64,000 nt of DNA, taken from assembly GCF_009832865.1 (NCBI RefSeq), contig NZ_CP047130.1, forward strand, positions 2,852,001 to 2,916,000. Reading direction: 5' to 3'. The notes under the pieces are model-generated. The model was not told the origin of the DNA and did not search any database. It saw only the letters and a list, made by a program, of their open reading frames with translations. The position numbers were made by a program, and so were the translations under genes. Positions 43,709 to 53,420 of the stretch are shown here, in pieces. Origin of the DNA: Colwellia sp. 20A7. Lineage in GTDB: Bacteria; Pseudomonadota; Gammaproteobacteria; Enterobacterales; Alteromonadaceae. Positions within the stretch are counted from its first letter, which is position 1. Each line of letters starts with the position of its first letter.

Positions 43709-45136
43709 ATGACTCAAAGTAATACGTCAGCAGTAGACTACAATTTCGATGTTGTACGTCAGTTTACTGTAATGACCGTAATCTGGGGGATCGTAGGTAC
43801 AATGATAGGTGTACTCATTGCGGCACAATTAATTTGGCCTGCACTAAACTTCGATACTCCTTGGTTAACCTACTCTCGTCTTCGTCCACTACATACTAAT
43901 GCGGTAATTTTTGCTTTTGGTACGAGTGCCTTATTTGCCACATCTTATTATGTTGTGCAACGAACTTGTCAAACACGGCTATTTGGTGGCAAGAAATTAG
44001 CAGCTTTCACGTTTTGGGGATGGCAAGCAGTTATTGTTGCAGCAATCATCTCATTACCTTTAGGTTATACATCAACCAAAGAATATGCTGAGTTAGAGTG
44101 GCCAATTGATATTTTAATTACGGTTGTTTGGATTGCGTATGCCACGGTATTTTTCGGAACCTTATTTATACGTAAAGTATCGCATATCTACGTAGCTAAC
44201 TGGTTCTTTGGTGGTTTTATAGCGACTATTGCTGTTTTGCATATAGGTAACTCAATGGTTATTCCTATTTCTGCAATGAAATCATATTCAATCTACCCTG
44301 GCGCTATAGATGCGATGATGCAGTGGTGGTATGGACACAATGCCGTAGGCTTTTTATTAACCGCTGGTTTCTTAGGTATCATGTATTATTTTGTACCAAA
44401 ACAAGCTGAGCGTCCTATTTATTCTTACCGTTTATCTATCGTTCATTTTTGGGCCTTAATTTCGTTATATATCTGGGTTGGCCCACATCATTTACATTAC
44501 ACAGCTCTACCTGACTGGGTTCAATCAGTTGGTATGGTTATGTCTATTGTGTTATTTCTTCCTTCTTGGGGTGGTATGATCAACGGTATCATGACACTTT
44601 CAGGTGCGTGGCATAAACTTCGTCATGATCCTATTTTACGCTTCTTAATTGTTTCTCTTTCTTTCTATGGTATGTCTACCTTTGAAGGACCGATGATGGC
44701 TATCAAATCAGTAAATGCATTATCTCATTATACTGACTGGACTGTTGGCCACGTGCACTCTGGTGCTCTAGGTTGGGTTGCTATGGTTACAATTGGTGCT
44801 ATGTACCATTTAATTCCAGTATTATTTAACCAAGGCCGCATGTATAGCATTCGACTTATTAACGTACATTTCTGGTTACATACTTCAGGTGTTGTACTTT
44901 ACATTGTAGCAATGTGGATCTCAGGTGTTATGCAAGGTTTAATGTGGAGAGCTGTGAATACTGACGGTACATTAACTTACAGTTTCGTAGAAAGCTTAAC
45001 TGCATCGTATCCGTTCTATTTTATACGCTTCTTAGGTGGCGTTCTCGTTGTAGCTGGTTTTATTTTAATGGCTTATAACATGTTTAAAACAATTTACGCT
45101 AAAGATAATAGTCTTCAGCCTGTAGATGAAGCTTAG
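43709..45136 (+). CDS. ccoN: cbb3-type cytochrome c oxidase subunit I
   Basis: Catalytic haem-copper subunit of the high-affinity terminal oxidase, 475 residues, about 12 membrane helices. Haem and CuB ligands are seen in [20 protein letters not shown] (low-spin haem b histidine), [18 protein letters not shown] and [15 protein letters not shown] (CuB histidines), and [20 protein letters not shown] (haem b and b3 histidines). First gene of ccoNOQP. The two upstream FNR-type sites suggest induction at low oxygen. It reduces O2 to water and pumps protons in the inner membrane. Confidence 0.97.
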   Translation: MTQSNTSAVDYNFDVVRQFTVMTVIWGIVGTMIGVLIAAQLIWPALNFDTPWLTYSRLRPLHTNAVIFAFGTSALFATSYYVVQRTCQTRLFGGKKLAAFTFWGWQAVIVAAIISLPLGYTSTKEYAELEWPIDILITVVWIAYATVFFGTLFIRKVSHIYVANWFFGGFIATIAVLHIGNSMVIPISAMKSYSIYPGAIDAMMQWWYGHNAVGFLLTAGFLGIMYYFVPKQAERPIYSYRLSIVHFWALISLYIWVGPHHLHYTALPDWVQSVGMVMSIVLFLPSWGGMINGIMTLSGAWHKLRHDPILRFLIVSLSFYGMSTFEGPMMAIKSVNALSHYTDWTVGHVHSGALGWVAMVTIGAMYHLIPVLFNQGRMYSIRLINVHFWLHTSGVVLYIVAMWISGVMQGLMWRAVNTDGTLTYSFVESLTASYPFYFIRFLGGVLVVAGFILMAYNMFKTIYAKDNSLQPVDEA

Positions 45137-45146
45137 GAGAGCCCAC

Positions 45147-45791
45147 ATGAAAAATTTACATGAAAAAGTTGAAAAAAATGTTGGCTTGTTTTTTCTTTTT
45201 ACAATTATGGCTATAAGTGTTGGTGGTTTAGTTGAAATTACACCATTGTTTTTTCAAAAAGAATTATCAACACCTGTTGATAATTTAAAACCATACACAG
45301 CCTTACAAATGGAAGGACGTGATATTTATATCCGTGAAGGCTGTAGTAACTGTCACAGCCAAATGATTCGTCCATTTCGTGCTGAAACTGAACGTTACGG
45401 TCACTATAGTGTTGCTGGCGAACACGTTTGGGAACACCCATTTTTATGGGGTTCAAAACGTACAGGTCCAGATTTAGCGCGTGTTGGTGGTCGTTATAGT
45501 GATGCCTGGCATATTGCTCATTTAACAGATCCGCGTTCAGTAGTACCTGAGTCAAACATGCCTGCTTATAGCTGGTTAAACATCAATACACTTGATGGTG
45601 AGTTGACGGGCAAAAAACTTGCTACATTTAATATCTTAACCAAGAACCGTACTCATAAAGATGAAAATGGTGAGTTTATTCCCCTTTATACACAAGCTGA
45701 AATTGATGGTGCTAAAGCAGCTGTTGAAGGCAAAACTGAAATGAGTGCCTTGATTGCTTATTTGCAATCACTTGGCCATGCATTGAAGTAG
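45147..45791 (+). CDS. ccoO: cbb3-type cytochrome c oxidase subunit II (mono-haem)
   Basis: 214 residues. An N-terminal membrane anchor ([20 protein letters not shown]) holds a periplasmic cytochrome c domain with one haem site, [20 protein letters not shown]. It passes electrons from CcoP to CcoN. Start choice: the frame is open from 45126, but AGGAG lies just upstream of the ATG at 45147 and the family begins there. It starts 10 bases after the ccoN stop. Confidence 0.96.
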   Translation: MKNLHEKVEKNVGLFFLFTIMAISVGGLVEITPLFFQKELSTPVDNLKPYTALQMEGRDIYIREGCSNCHSQMIRPFRAETERYGHYSVAGEHVWEHPFLWGSKRTGPDLARVGGRYSDAWHIAHLTDPRSVVPESNMPAYSWLNINTLDGELTGKKLATFNILTKNRTHKDENGEFIPLYTQAEIDGAKAAVEGKTEMSALIAYLQSLGHALK

Positions 45792-45813
45792 GTACTGTAC
45801 CCGAGGATAAATT

Positions 45814-46020
45814 ATGGATTACGGAACACTTAGAGGGTTTTTTGCCCTTCTTATATTGGCGTTATTTACCATCATAATTATATGGTCTTATTCAAAAAAA
45901 CGTAGAGGATCATTTGATGATATTGCTAACTCTATTTTTGAAGAAGACAATAAAACTACAGATGATATAAAGCTCCATCACGATAAAGATAGCAAACAGG
46001 AGACGAATAATAATGTCTAG
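45814..46020 (+). CDS. ccoQ: cbb3-type oxidase small subunit
   Basis: 68 residues: one membrane helix (FFALLILALFTIIIIWSYSK) and a charged cytoplasmic tail. The FixQ/CcoQ subunit stabilises the oxidase complex. GAGGA precedes the ATG, and it overlaps ccoP by 8 bases. Size, helix and position identify it more than its sequence. Confidence 0.92.
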   Translation: MDYGTLRGFFALLILALFTIIIIWSYSKKRRGSFDDIANSIFEEDNKTTDDIKLHHDKDSKQETNNNV

Positions 46021-46984
46021 CTTCTGGAATATATGGATTTGGGTTCTTACCCTTAGCACGCTAGTAGGTTTGATCTTACTACTACGTATGTGCTTAAAAA
46101 ACTTTGCAGGTGTTAAAGAAGGCGAATCAATGGGTCATAGTTTTGACGGCATTGAAGAGTTAAATAACCCTTTACCTAAATGGTGGAGTACATTTTTCTT
46201 ACTTACTATTATTTGGGCATTTGGTTATATTGCACTTTATGGTTTAGGTAGCTGGACTGGCTTATTAAGCTGGAAGAGTTCTAACCAAGGCATTTTAAAT
46301 CTTGCTGAATCAAAAGCTAAAACACTAGAAAATTTAGCTGAAGGTTCAGGTGTTTTAGTTCAATATGACCGTGAAATGGCACATGCTGACGAAAAATATG
46401 GTCCAATTTTTGATGCTTATGCTGCTCGTACTATTGAAGACTTATCAGCCGATAGTGAAGCATTAAAAGTAGGCCAACGCTTATTTATTCAAAATTGTGC
46501 TCAATGTCATGGATCTGATGCTCATGGTACTACTGGTTTCCCTAACCTCGCTGATAAAGATTGGTTATATGGTGGCACACCTGACAAAATCAAAGAAACT
46601 ATCATGTATGGCCGTAAAGCCGTAGGCATGGCAGCTTGGTCAGACGTGCTTGGTGGTGAATCTGGTGTTAAAGAAGTAGCCGCTTACGTTATTAGTTTAA
46701 GTGGTCGTTCGGTTAACCCTGATCTTGCGAAAGCAGGTAAAGCAAAGTTTGCACTTTGTGCCAGTTGTCATGGTCCTGAGGGACAAGGTAGTTTAGCACT
46801 TGGATTACCAATGGGTGCGCCAAACTTATCTGATAATATTTGGTTATACGGTGGCTCTCAGCGTGCAATTGAAGAATCAATTCGTAATGGCCGTGCGGGT
46901 GTAATGCCGCCTTGGAAAGATATTCTAGGTGAAGAAAAAGTACACGTAATAAGTGCTTATATTTACTCTCTTTCACAAGATTAA
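46013..46984 (+). CDS. ccoP: cbb3-type cytochrome c oxidase subunit III (di-haem)
   Basis: 323 residues. Two N-terminal membrane segments (IWIWVLTLSTLVGLILLLRM and WWSTFFLLTIIWAFGYIALY) are followed by two cytochrome c domains with haem sites NCAQCHGSDAHG and LCASCHGPEGQG, each with a downstream methionine ligand region. It receives electrons from soluble cytochrome c. Last gene of the oxidase structural operon; a strong terminator follows. Confidence 0.97.
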   Translation: MSSFWNIWIWVLTLSTLVGLILLLRMCLKNFAGVKEGESMGHSFDGIEELNNPLPKWWSTFFLLTIIWAFGYIALYGLGSWTGLLSWKSSNQGILNLAESKAKTLENLAEGSGVLVQYDREMAHADEKYGPIFDAYAARTIEDLSADSEALKVGQRLFIQNCAQCHGSDAHGTTGFPNLADKDWLYGGTPDKIKETIMYGRKAVGMAAWSDVLGGESGVKEVAAYVISLSGRSVNPDLAKAGKAKFALCASCHGPEGQGSLALGLPMGAPNLSDNIWLYGGSQRAIEESIRNGRAGVMPPWKDILGEEKVHVISAYIYSLSQD

Positions 46985-47038
46985 ACGTTAAGATAACCTT
47001 GATTTTTACAAAGTTTTGTAACAATCAATGTGAAAGAT

Positions 47039-47073
47039 AAAACCCTAGATAACACATTGTTATCTAGGGTTTT
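47039..47073 (+). terminator. Rho-independent terminator after ccoP
   Basis: A 15-bp stem AAAACCCTAGATAAC / GTTATCTAGGGTTTT with a 5-base loop and T run. It separates the structural genes ccoNOQP from the assembly genes, implying a separate promoter; TATAAT at 47124-47129 is a candidate -10 box. Confidence 0.93.
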
Positions 47074-47166
47074 TTATTATCAAAATCGAATAAAGAAAAC
47101 TAGCTCAACTGCTTAAAAAACGTTATAATGTGCGTCAAGTTTATCCACCTGAATATATTACATATT

Positions 47167-47661
47167 ATGAAAAAATCTTGGTATAGTGAGCCTTGGGCTT
47201 GGTTAGTTTTCTTTCTTCCTTTTACTGCAGTTGTCGCAGGAATTTCAACGTATATTATTGCTAATACTAATGCAGATACTTTAGTTGTCGGTGATTATTA
47301 TAAAAAAGGCAAAGCAATAAACTTAGAAGTTGATAAGGTAAAAACAGCACAGAAGTTAGGTATGCGCTTTTCTTTACAATTAAAAGATCATCAATTACTG
47401 ATAAAGCCTACTGGTATTGATAAAATATTCCCTTTACTTCACGTAAACTTCTTTCACCCAACTCTTGAAGATCAAGATTTTTATTTAGCCTTAACACCTG
47501 ATGGTAATGGTAATTTCAGACATCACTTTGATAGAGAAATCAGCGGTAAATGGAAAGTCACCCTAAGCTCTTTTGAGGGTAACTGGAAAATACAAGATAC
47601 CATTTTTTTACCGCAGAGTGAGTTTATCGACTTTATACCTGATCCGATAAAGGCCCAATAA
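47167..47661 (+). CDS. ccoH: cbb3 oxidase assembly protein FixH/CcoH
   Basis: 164 residues: an N-terminal membrane helix within SEPWAWLVFFLPFTAVVAGI and a periplasmic domain that includes ADTLVVGDYYKKGKAINLEV, the FixH signature. It is needed for cbb3 oxidase assembly or stability. Start choice: the frame extends to 47128, but the family begins MKKSWYSEPW, so the ATG at 47167 is used. It precedes ccoI by 118 bp. Confidence 0.9.
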   Translation: MKKSWYSEPWAWLVFFLPFTAVVAGISTYIIANTNADTLVVGDYYKKGKAINLEVDKVKTAQKLGMRFSLQLKDHQLLIKPTGIDKIFPLLHVNFFHPTLEDQDFYLALTPDGNGNFRHHFDREISGKWKVTLSSFEGNWKIQDTIFLPQSEFIDFIPDPIKAQ

Positions 47662-47779
47662 GATTTAAATAAATAGTTATTTCATTTAATTAATACTACA
47701 ACTATTAACCTTTAAAGCTTTATTTCATTCAATTTGATAAACATCATACTGGTGAGATAAAGTGATAAGTACATAACTC

Positions 47780-50275
47780 ATGAACCGTCAATGTTTTCAC
47801 TGTAATGAAGCTATTCCAACTGGCATAAACCTATCCGTTGAAATAAATAACACCCAACAACCTATGTGTTGTATTGGTTGCCAAGCCATAGCCCAAACTA
47901 TTGTGGATAATGGTTTAACCCAATATTATGCCGTTAGAACTGAGCCTGCACATAAAGGACAACCATTAGTTCCTGAGCAATTACAAAAAAACAAACTCCT
48001 TGATGAAGCTGTGTTGCAAAGTGAATTTATCTTTAATACTAGTATTAATCCAAATGCCCCCCAAAGTGGCTCTCAAAATATTAGTTGCAAAGAGGCTATT
48101 CTTACGGTTGATGGCATAAGTTGTGCTGCGTGTGCCTGGCTTATTGAAATGCAGTTAGACAAGTTACCTGGGCTAATTAACATAAATGTAAACGCTACTA
48201 GCCAACGAGCAACGGTAAAATGGCAAGATAACAAAGTTAAACTGAGTGAAATATTACTCGCTATAGAAAACATTGGTTATCATGCGATGCCCTTTAAGGC
48301 TAATGATGTCGAAATAAGTAATAAAAAACAAAATAAAACTTTTATTAAACGCTTAGGTATAAGCGGTATATTGATGATGCAAGTCATGATGGTTGCAATT
48401 AGTCTTTATTTCGGTGCTTTTTTCGATATGACTGAAAGCAATATATTATATCTGCGTTGGGTCAGTTTTATTTTAACTACACCTATTATTTTTTATGGGG
48501 CTTTCCCTTTTTATAATGGCGCAATAAAAGCGATTAAAGTAAAACGTTTATCAATGGACGTTCCCGTCTCTATTGCTATTATTCTAGCCTTTAGTGCGAG
48601 TGCTTGGGCAACTATCACGCAGCAAGGCGAAGTGTATTTTGAATCTGTTTCCATGTTTACCTTCTTATTACTTATCGGTAAATTTTTAGAATTTAGAGCT
48701 CGCTCACGAGCAGCACAAGTTTCCGCTAATTTATTAAAAATGATGCCATTAACCGCGATTAAATTAGTTACTATTACTGACACGAGTATTCAAACTAAGT
48801 CAAAAAAAGCAATTAATAATTCGGAAGTATTAATTGCCGCTAAACAACTTGTTAAAGGTGATTTCGTTATCATAAAACCAGGTGAAGTTGTGCCTGCTGA
48901 TGGCATAATTATTTCTGGTACTAGCCAACTAAATGAAGCAATGCTTTCGGGCGAACAACTCCCTATTAGTAAAACTGTTAACGACAAAGTTTTCGCAGGA
49001 ACTATTAATGGCGACGGTAATATTAGCATTGAAGTAAAAAACACGTCTAACCATTCCTTTTTGAGTCAATTGATTCGCTTAAGTGAATCATCACAAGCTC
49101 ACAAGCCTAAAATAGCTCAATTATCGGATAAAATTGCTCAATATTTTGTCGCCCTTATTTTATTAACCTCTATTGCTACAGCTATTTATTGGCAACAACA
49201 TATGCCTGAACAAGCTTTTTGGATCACGCTTTCTGTTTTAGTTGCAACCTGCCCTTGTGCACTTTCTTTAGCAACGCCAACAGGGTTAACCTGTGCAACT
49301 ACGCGTTTAAATAAAGCGGGTATAATGATCAAAGGCGGTCATGTAATGGAAACCATGCCAAATGTTAACTGCTTTGCTTTTGATAAGACAGGCACCTTAA
49401 CCACGGGTGAATTTAGCATTAGTGATATTCGTTTAACTACCGATAATAAAGAATATACAAAAGAGAAATTATTAGCAATTGCCTCTGTATTAGAGGCACA
49501 TTCTGAACATCCTATAGCCAAACCTTTTACTAAATATAGAGATAACAACTTAATCGCTAAACAAGTTGAAGTACATTCGGGAAAAGGCGTTAGCGGCAGT
49601 ATTGATGGTGTTGACTATGCTATAGGAAAATATACTTGGTTAACCGAAGCTAAAAATGATCCTGAAAATGAAAAACTAAGCTCAGACATAAAAGTCGCAA
49701 ACTGTCTTTTAATGGCTAATAAAAAAATCATTGCCGCTTTTTATCTTGTTGATGAAATCCGTGATGATACTTTTTCACTTATTAGTCAGCTTAACCAAAA
49801 TAATAAAACATTATTATTATCAGGCGATAGTCAAAGTGCTTGTGATGCTATAGCAAAACAAATACCGCTTAACGAAACCTTTGGAGGATTAAGCGCAAAA
49901 GATAAAATGAATAAGATTAAAGATGCTGAAGCTAAAGGCTATACCGTTGCCATGACTGGCGATGGCGTTAATGATTCGCCTGTATTTGGTGCAGCTCATA
50001 TCTCTATTGCAATGGGTTGTGGCGCTGATATCACTAAAAGTGGTGCCGATGTAATATTACTTAATAATAAACTAAATAGCATTAATACCTTAATAACAGT
50101 ATCACACCGCACTAGACGAATCATTCTTCAAAATTACTTATGGGCTTTTGGCTACAATGCGATTGTATTGCCTTTAGCTGTTATGGGGTATATAACTCCT
50201 TATATGGCGGTTATTGGAATGTCGGCGAGTTCTATTTTAGTGATCACTAACTCATTACGTTTACTTAAAAAATAA
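47780..50275 (+). CDS. ccoI: Copper-transporting P1B-type ATPase for cbb3 oxidase assembly
   Basis: 831 residues. The N-terminal cysteine-rich segment (CFHCNEAIP, then CCIGCQAIAQTIV) and a heavy-metal-associated domain with GISCAACAWLIE are typical of FixI/CcoI. The membrane copper motif is CPCALSLATP. Phosphorylation site FDKTGTLTTGE, nucleotide motif SEHPIAKP, and hinge MTGDGVNDSPVFGAA are all intact. It exports copper across the inner membrane for the CuB site of CcoN. A further FNR-like sequence lies at 47734-47747, but its spacing is poor. Confidence 0.95.
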   Translation: MNRQCFHCNEAIPTGINLSVEINNTQQPMCCIGCQAIAQTIVDNGLTQYYAVRTEPAHKGQPLVPEQLQKNKLLDEAVLQSEFIFNTSINPNAPQSGSQNISCKEAILTVDGISCAACAWLIEMQLDKLPGLININVNATSQRATVKWQDNKVKLSEILLAIENIGYHAMPFKANDVEISNKKQNKTFIKRLGISGILMMQVMMVAISLYFGAFFDMTESNILYLRWVSFILTTPIIFYGAFPFYNGAIKAIKVKRLSMDVPVSIAIILAFSASAWATITQQGEVYFESVSMFTFLLLIGKFLEFRARSRAAQVSANLLKMMPLTAIKLVTITDTSIQTKSKKAINNSEVLIAAKQLVKGDFVIIKPGEVVPADGIIISGTSQLNEAMLSGEQLPISKTVNDKVFAGTINGDGNISIEVKNTSNHSFLSQLIRLSESSQAHKPKIAQLSDKIAQYFVALILLTSIATAIYWQQHMPEQAFWITLSVLVATCPCALSLATPTGLTCATTRLNKAGIMIKGGHVMETMPNVNCFAFDKTGTLTTGEFSISDIRLTTDNKEYTKEKLLAIASVLEAHSEHPIAKPFTKYRDNNLIAKQVEVHSGKGVSGSIDGVDYAIGKYTWLTEAKNDPENEKLSSDIKVANCLLMANKKIIAAFYLVDEIRDDTFSLISQLNQNNKTLLLSGDSQSACDAIAKQIPLNETFGGLSAKDKMNKIKDAEAKGYTVAMTGDGVNDSPVFGAAHISIAMGCGADITKSGADVILLNNKLNSINTLITVSHRTRRIILQNYLWAFGYNAIVLPLAVMGYITPYMAVIGMSASSILVITNSLRLLKK

Positions 50276-50360
50276 AATACTCAACCTAATTAATAAACTT
50301 AAATAAACTCAACTACACCTTTTAATAATGATTGACTGTTGAGTTAACAGTGAGAAAAAC

Positions 50361-50600
50361 ATGAGCATTATCTACATTTTAATTCCTGTCGGTACAATCA
50401 TAATTGCTATCGGTATTTACTTATTTTTCTGGGCTGTAAAAACAGAGCAATTCGATGACTTAGAAAAACATGGAATGAGTATTCTTTTTGATGAAGACAT
50501 CGAAGACTCTAAATCAGAAAATTCGAATCACGAAGAAAAAACCAGTGAAGATTACGAATTACCTATGTCGAAGAATAAATATAAGCCGCCAAATAAATGA
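50361..50600 (+). CDS. ccoS: cbb3-type oxidase assembly protein CcoS
   Basis: 79 residues: one N-terminal membrane helix (IYILIPVGTIIIAIGIYLFF), the FixS/CcoS pattern FFWAVKTEQFDDLEKHGMSI, then an acidic tail. It is required for haem and copper insertion into the oxidase. It overlaps the next gene by 4 bases (ATGA). Confidence 0.93.
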   Translation: MSIIYILIPVGTIIIAIGIYLFFWAVKTEQFDDLEKHGMSILFDEDIEDSKSENSNHEEKTSEDYELPMSKNKYKPPNK

Positions 50601-51337
50601 ATCTAGACTTATTCTCTGCATTTATAATAGGAATACTTGGCTCGGGGCATTGTATTGTGATGTGTGGCGGTATTACCACCATGCTCACTTCAGCCCTTCC
50701 TCAGTCAAATAAATATGAAAATAACCAGATACCTGTTAATAATCAGGTCTCTGTTAAGAGCCAGGTAAAACCATCAGTAGCTAAAAGTAAAACCACCCTA
50801 GTTATTTTATACAATGTTGGACGTATTTCTTCTTACGCCTTAATCGGGGCAATTGTTGGATTTACCGGATCTATCGCAGCAAAAAATATTGGTATGCCAC
50901 TCGCTGGTCTACGATTACTTTCAGCCACCTTTATGATTTTACTTGGCTTACATTTAGGTCAATGGCTAATGTGGTTAAATAGGATTGAGGCTTTAGGTAA
51001 GCATTTATGGCGTTACATATCACCTTTAGCAGGTAAAGCTATCCCTGTAGACTCACCAATAAAAGCACTCTCTCTTGGCGCTGTTTGGGGTTGGTTACCT
51101 TGCGGATTAGTTTACTCAACCTTAACTTGGGCATTAGCAAGCGGTAGCATGATTACCGGGGCGAGCATTATGTTCTTTTTCGGCTTAGGTACACTACCTG
51201 CGCTATTAACTCTCTCTATTGGATTTAGTAGTATCAAGAATACCTTAACAAAACCATCTTTTAAAAAAGCAATGGCACTAGTGTTAATAACCTTTGGTAT
51301 TTATAGTTTTATTGTTGCATACCACCAAGTGTTCTAA
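50597..51337 (+). CDS. TauE/SafE-like (DsbD_2) membrane protein of the cbb3 cluster
   Basis: 246 residues with about six membrane helices. The N-terminal FIIGILGSGHCIVMCGGITT, with its G-x-x-H-C-x3-C-GG motif, and the internal GAVWGWLPCGLVYSTLTWAL, with a second P-C, mark the COG2836 group, related to the DsbD membrane domain. It regularly follows ccoS in marine gammaproteobacteria. A role in metal or redox handling for oxidase maturation is inferred from position. It is translationally coupled to ccoS. Confidence 0.85.
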   Translation: MNLDLFSAFIIGILGSGHCIVMCGGITTMLTSALPQSNKYENNQIPVNNQVSVKSQVKPSVAKSKTTLVILYNVGRISSYALIGAIVGFTGSIAAKNIGMPLAGLRLLSATFMILLGLHLGQWLMWLNRIEALGKHLWRYISPLAGKAIPVDSPIKALSLGAVWGWLPCGLVYSTLTWALASGSMITGASIMFFFGLGTLPALLTLSIGFSSIKNTLTKPSFKKAMALVLITFGIYSFIVAYHQVF

Positions 51338-51418
51338 TACCATAGCACTATCCTAGAAATTAGAGTAAATACATAAATTACAGTTTACTCTATTCCTATA
51401 ATAATAAATGAGTAGCCT

Positions 51419-52138
51419 ATGTTAAATAATAGTTCCCCTGGTGCACAGCATATTAATTGCCAAAACTGTAGTATTAGTGAACTTTGTCTACCTTTTACCC
51501 TAAATGATCAAGAACTTAATACTCTCGATAAAATCATAGATCGTAAACGCCCTTTTCACAAAGGTGATAAAATATTCACCGATGGTCAAAAAATGCATGC
51601 TCTTTATGCTATCCGTTCTGGCACTTTTAAAACTTTTACCGTTAATGAACAAGGTGAAGAACAAATCACTGGTTTTCACTTAGCTGGAGATTTACTGGGA
51701 TTTGACGCTATTGCTGAATCAGAGCATAAAAGCTTTGCTCAGGCATTAGAGACATCGATGATATGTGAAATTCCTTATGATAATTTAGATACTTTATCTA
51801 ATACTATGCCAAAGCTTAAGAAACAAGTTTTGCGTCTAATGAGTAATGAAATTCGTACCGACCAAGAAATGCTCACATTATTGAACAGAAAAAATGCAGA
51901 GCAACGCGTCGCTACCTTTTTAGTAAGCTTAAGCAAACGCTATCGTGCCAGAGGTTTATCAGCCGCTGAATTTCGTCTTACAATGACACGAAGTGATATT
52001 GGAAATTACATCGGACTTACCGTTGAAACAATAAGCCGTTTATTAAACCGTTTTCATAAAAGTGGTTTGATAAAAGTCGACGGTAAACTTATTACTATTG
52101 TAAGTCTTGATGAACTCGTGGATTGCGCTGAATTCTAA
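51419..52138 (+). CDS. fnr: FNR-family oxygen-responsive transcription regulator
   Basis: 239 residues. The N-terminal cysteine cluster is [15 protein letters not shown] (C14, C17, C23), with a further cysteine in SMICEIPYD (about residue 118); together they can hold the 4Fe-4S cluster that senses O2. A cyclic-nucleotide-type barrel follows, and a Crp/Fnr helix-turn-helix [20 protein letters not shown] with the E-x2-S-R recognition residues. It would bind TTGAT-N4-ATCAA sites such as those ahead of ccoN. Gene order fnr-uspE-ttcA matches E. coli. Confidence 0.95.
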   Translation: MLNNSSPGAQHINCQNCSISELCLPFTLNDQELNTLDKIIDRKRPFHKGDKIFTDGQKMHALYAIRSGTFKTFTVNEQGEEQITGFHLAGDLLGFDAIAESEHKSFAQALETSMICEIPYDNLDTLSNTMPKLKKQVLRLMSNEIRTDQEMLTLLNRKNAEQRVATFLVSLSKRYRARGLSAAEFRLTMTRSDIGNYIGLTVETISRLLNRFHKSGLIKVDGKLITIVSLDELVDCAEF

Positions 52139-52170
52139 CGCCCGTTCATATTTGTTAGCTTCATAATTTC

Positions 52171-52217
52171 TAATGCTTGTTTTAAATCAGCTATAGTTTG
52201 ATTTAAAACAAGCATTA
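52171..52217. terminator. Long hairpin between fnr and uspE
   Basis: A perfect 19-bp stem TAATGCTTGTTTTAAATCA with its complement and a 9-base loop, 32 bp after the fnr stop. A T run is lacking, so it may act as a terminator with weak tail or as an RNA-stabilising structure. Confidence 0.6.
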
Positions 52218-52291
52218 ATCTCACACTTTTGATATAAATTACTTAGGCTTTATTAAAGTTTAACCAATGTATAACAACAGGGAGAATTATC

Positions 52292-53230
52292 ATGAAAACC
52301 TATCAAAAAATTCTAGTCGTTATCGACCCATCAACTGACGAACAAAAAGCATTAAAAAGAGCAATAGACTTAGCTGCCAACATCAAAGCGAGTGGTGGTC
52401 AGGTTGAAGTAACCGCTTTTTTAAGTATCTTTGACTTCTCTTATGAGATGACTACTATTCTTTCCAACGATGATCGTGGCGCTATGCGACAGTCAGTCAT
52501 TAAAGACAAAGAGCTTTGGCTAGAGAGCCTAATAAGTGATTTAAAACCTGACATTGATATTAACAACTTAGTTGTTTGGCATAACCGCCCTTTTGAGTCA
52601 ATTATTGAACAAGTAATTCAAAATAATTACGATCTTGTCATTAAAGGGACTCATCAACATGACAAATTAAAATCAGTTATTTTCACCCCGACTGATTGGC
52701 ATATACTCCGCAAATGTCCTTGCCCTGTTTTATTAGTGAAAGAACATGAATGGCCAAGCAACGGCAATATACTTGCAGCAATTAATGTGGGTAGCGACGA
52801 AACAGAGCATAACTCACTAAATGATAAGATCACTAAAGAAGCAAAGAAATTAGCACAACTTATTCAAGGTAAGGTTCATTTAGTGAACTCATTTCCAGGT
52901 ACGCCAGTTAATATAGCAATTGAAATACCAGAGTTTAACTCTAGTGAATACAATAATACTATGCTTCAACACCATAAAAAATCGATGGCAGCACATGCTA
53001 CTGAATTTGAAATTGATATCACTAACACTCACGTGGAAGAAGGCTTACCTGAACGGGTTATTGAAGAGGTAGCTGATAAAATTGATGCAGAGCTAGTTGT
53101 TTTAGGTACGATAGGAAGAACAGGTATTTCAGCGGCTTTAATTGGTAATACAGCTGAACACGTCATTGACCAACTTAATTGTGATGTACTTGCGCTCAAA
53201 CCTGAAGGTTATGTGTCTCCGCTACAGTAA
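52292..53230 (+). CDS. uspE: Universal stress protein E
   Basis: 312 residues made of two tandem Usp domains. The first begins YQKILVVIDPSTDEQKALKR; the second begins NILAAINVGSD and ends with GTIGRTGISAALIGNTAEHV, the ATP-binding G-x2-G-x9-G motif. GGGAG lies nine bases before the ATG. It is a cytoplasmic stress protein; in E. coli it affects motility, adhesion and stress survival. Conserved position between fnr and ttcA. Confidence 0.93.
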   Translation: MKTYQKILVVIDPSTDEQKALKRAIDLAANIKASGGQVEVTAFLSIFDFSYEMTTILSNDDRGAMRQSVIKDKELWLESLISDLKPDIDINNLVVWHNRPFESIIEQVIQNNYDLVIKGTHQHDKLKSVIFTPTDWHILRKCPCPVLLVKEHEWPSNGNILAAINVGSDETEHNSLNDKITKEAKKLAQLIQGKVHLVNSFPGTPVNIAIEIPEFNSSEYNNTMLQHHKKSMAAHATEFEIDITNTHVEEGLPERVIEEVADKIDAELVVLGTIGRTGISAALIGNTAEHVIDQLNCDVLALKPEGYVSPLQ

Positions 53231-53253
53231 AAGTATTCTCTCATAATGAAATC

Positions 53254-53291
53254 AAAGACTGAAAGAGGTATAGTAACCTTTTTCAGTCTTT
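53254..53291 (+). terminator. Terminator after uspE
   Basis: A 16-bp stem AAAGACTGAAAGAGGT / ACCTTTTTCAGTCTTT with one mismatch and a 6-base loop, placed 24 bp after uspE. The T run is partly inside the stem. Confidence 0.72.
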
Positions 53292-53420
53292 ATTAAGCTA
53301 ATATAACGTCAAAATAATACCCTACAAGCAACTTTAATAGCACTTTAAACTTTTAACCTATGATAGAATTTACCATCAAAAATAAAATATCTAATGTGAT
53401 TAAGTGGTAAGTAGTTTTTA

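Noticed and set aside
45126-45146. Seven-codon upstream extension of ccoO
   Set aside because: The ribosome-binding site AGGAG lies inside the extension and the family starts at the later methionine.
47734-47747. TTGATAAACATCAT, a 9 of 10 match to the FNR consensus before ccoI
   Set aside because: Its centre is only about 40 bp from the ccoI ATG, so a class II start would fall on the start codon. Chance in AT-rich DNA is likely.
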